Assembly (NCBI GenBank): GCA_009914615.1 | Contig: WNDX01000037.1 | Location: 1-32,938, forward strand | Reading direction: 5' to 3' | DNA length: 32,938 bases | DNA from: Herbaspirillum frisingense | GTDB taxonomy: Bacteria; Pseudomonadota; Gammaproteobacteria; Burkholderiales; Burkholderiaceae_D | In this document: one piece after another, positions 32,623-32,938 of the stretch | How positions within the stretch are numbered: the first letter of the stretch is position 1 | Layout: each line of letters starts with the position of its first letter | Notes under the pieces: model-generated | What the model saw: the letters and a program-made list of their open reading frames with translations, nothing else | The model's database searches: none | What the model was told of the DNA's origin: nothing | Made by a program: the position numbers and the translations under genes

Positions 32623-32938
32623 TGATCTTGCCCCCGTTTCACGGACACCCCTATAAGCGATTAACTATCGCAATAGGAGGTGGACGATGACCAAGAGCAA
32701 GGCAGGCAGAAAGGGGCAGGAGTTCAGCCTGGAGTTCAGGCAGCAGGCACTGTTGCGAGCGGCCACAGAAGGGGTAACCACGGTGGCTCGTGATCTGGGG
32801 TTGCAGCCTGCCCAGCTGTACAGTTGGCGCGCCCAGGCGCGGCGGCACGACCAGGACGATCAGGCACAACGCTTGGAGTTGGCCGAACATGCACGGCTCA
32901 AACGTGAAGTGGCGCGGCTGGAGGAGGAGAACGCTTTC
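32623..32938 (+). mobile_element. IS3-family insertion sequence, left end (runs off the window)
   Basis: The element begins at about 32623 with TGATCTTGCCCCCGTTTCAC followed by GGACACC, which has the 5'-TG start and the ...CCCCC..GGACACC form of IS3-family terminal repeats. Sixty-odd bases inside it comes a transposase orfA with its own ribosome site. The boundary is placed where aminotransferase homology stops; it could be off by a few bases. The second transposase gene, right terminal repeat and target duplication lie outside the window. Confidence 0.85.
32687..32938 (+). CDS. IS3-family transposase OrfA, N-terminal part
   Basis: 84 codons are visible and the frame is still open at the window end. 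The product starts MTKSKAGRKGQEFSLEFRQQ, with a helix-turn-helix (about 15-50: VARDLGLQPAQLYSWRAQ) that binds the terminal repeats, followed by the heptad pattern LELAEHARLKREVARLEEEN, the leucine-zipper region of OrfA proteins. The ATG is preceded by a perfect AGGAGG six bases away. In this family the catalytic part is made as an OrfAB fusion by programmed -1 frameshifting at the end of orfA, which is beyond this window. Confidence 0.9.
   Translation, partial: MTKSKAGRKGQEFSLEFRQQALLRAATEGVTTVARDLGLQPAQLYSWRAQARRHDQDDQAQRLELAEHARLKREVARLEEENAF

Overview
The window looks like chromosome of a high-GC betaproteobacterium of the order Burkholderiales, most likely Oxalobacteraceae and close to Herbaspirillum. 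This is inferred from gene content, codon use and family resemblance (rsmB-DUF4390-ntrY-ntrX cluster, DUF3567 protein, kup, two-gene nitrate/sulfonate-type ABC binding proteins), not from a database search. No rRNA, tRNA or CRISPR array was seen. Apart from one insertion sequence at the right edge, it is mostly housekeeping and metabolic DNA.

Left part (1-10160): an MFS exporter gene (-) diverges from a LysE-type exporter gene (+). The latter runs into a tightly packed cluster: rsmB (16S rRNA m5C methyltransferase), a DUF4390 protein, the NtrY-type sensor kinase and an NtrX-type response regulator that has no AAA+ sigma-54 domain. After a 670-base gap with little recognisable content come a DUF3567 protein, a TrmB-like methyltransferase and an EamA-type transporter. 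Strong terminators flank most of these units.

Middle (10160-18630): kup (potassium uptake, -) diverges from a four-gene ABC importer operon with two tandem paralogous binding proteins, an ATPase and a permease. A cluster of three 34-base REP-like palindromic repeats follows, then a DNA alkylation-repair block: ogt plus a small unknown gene (-) diverging from alkA (+).

Right-middle (18655-26591): an SDR and an NmrA-like gene (-) diverge from a LysR regulator (+) across a perfect dyad. Next are a flavin-reductase-like protein, a small cysteine-rich protein, ilvA (threonine ammonia-lyase with an ACT domain), an unknown acidic protein, and an MFS exporter divergent from an HxlR/DUF24 regulator. 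Two near-palindromic 17-base sites that are exact reverse complements of each other lie between the last two.

Right end (26660-32938): a chemoreceptor and a four-gene polar amino-acid ABC importer (all -) are preceded on the same strand by a class I aminotransferase whose first ~80 codons are missing, because an IS3-family element begins at about 32623 and continues out of the window.

The most noteworthy items are the AAA-less NtrX, the paired HxlR operators, the covarying REP-like repeats, the IS-broken aminotransferase and the tandem binding proteins. I did not find a convincing wholly new multi-gene system.
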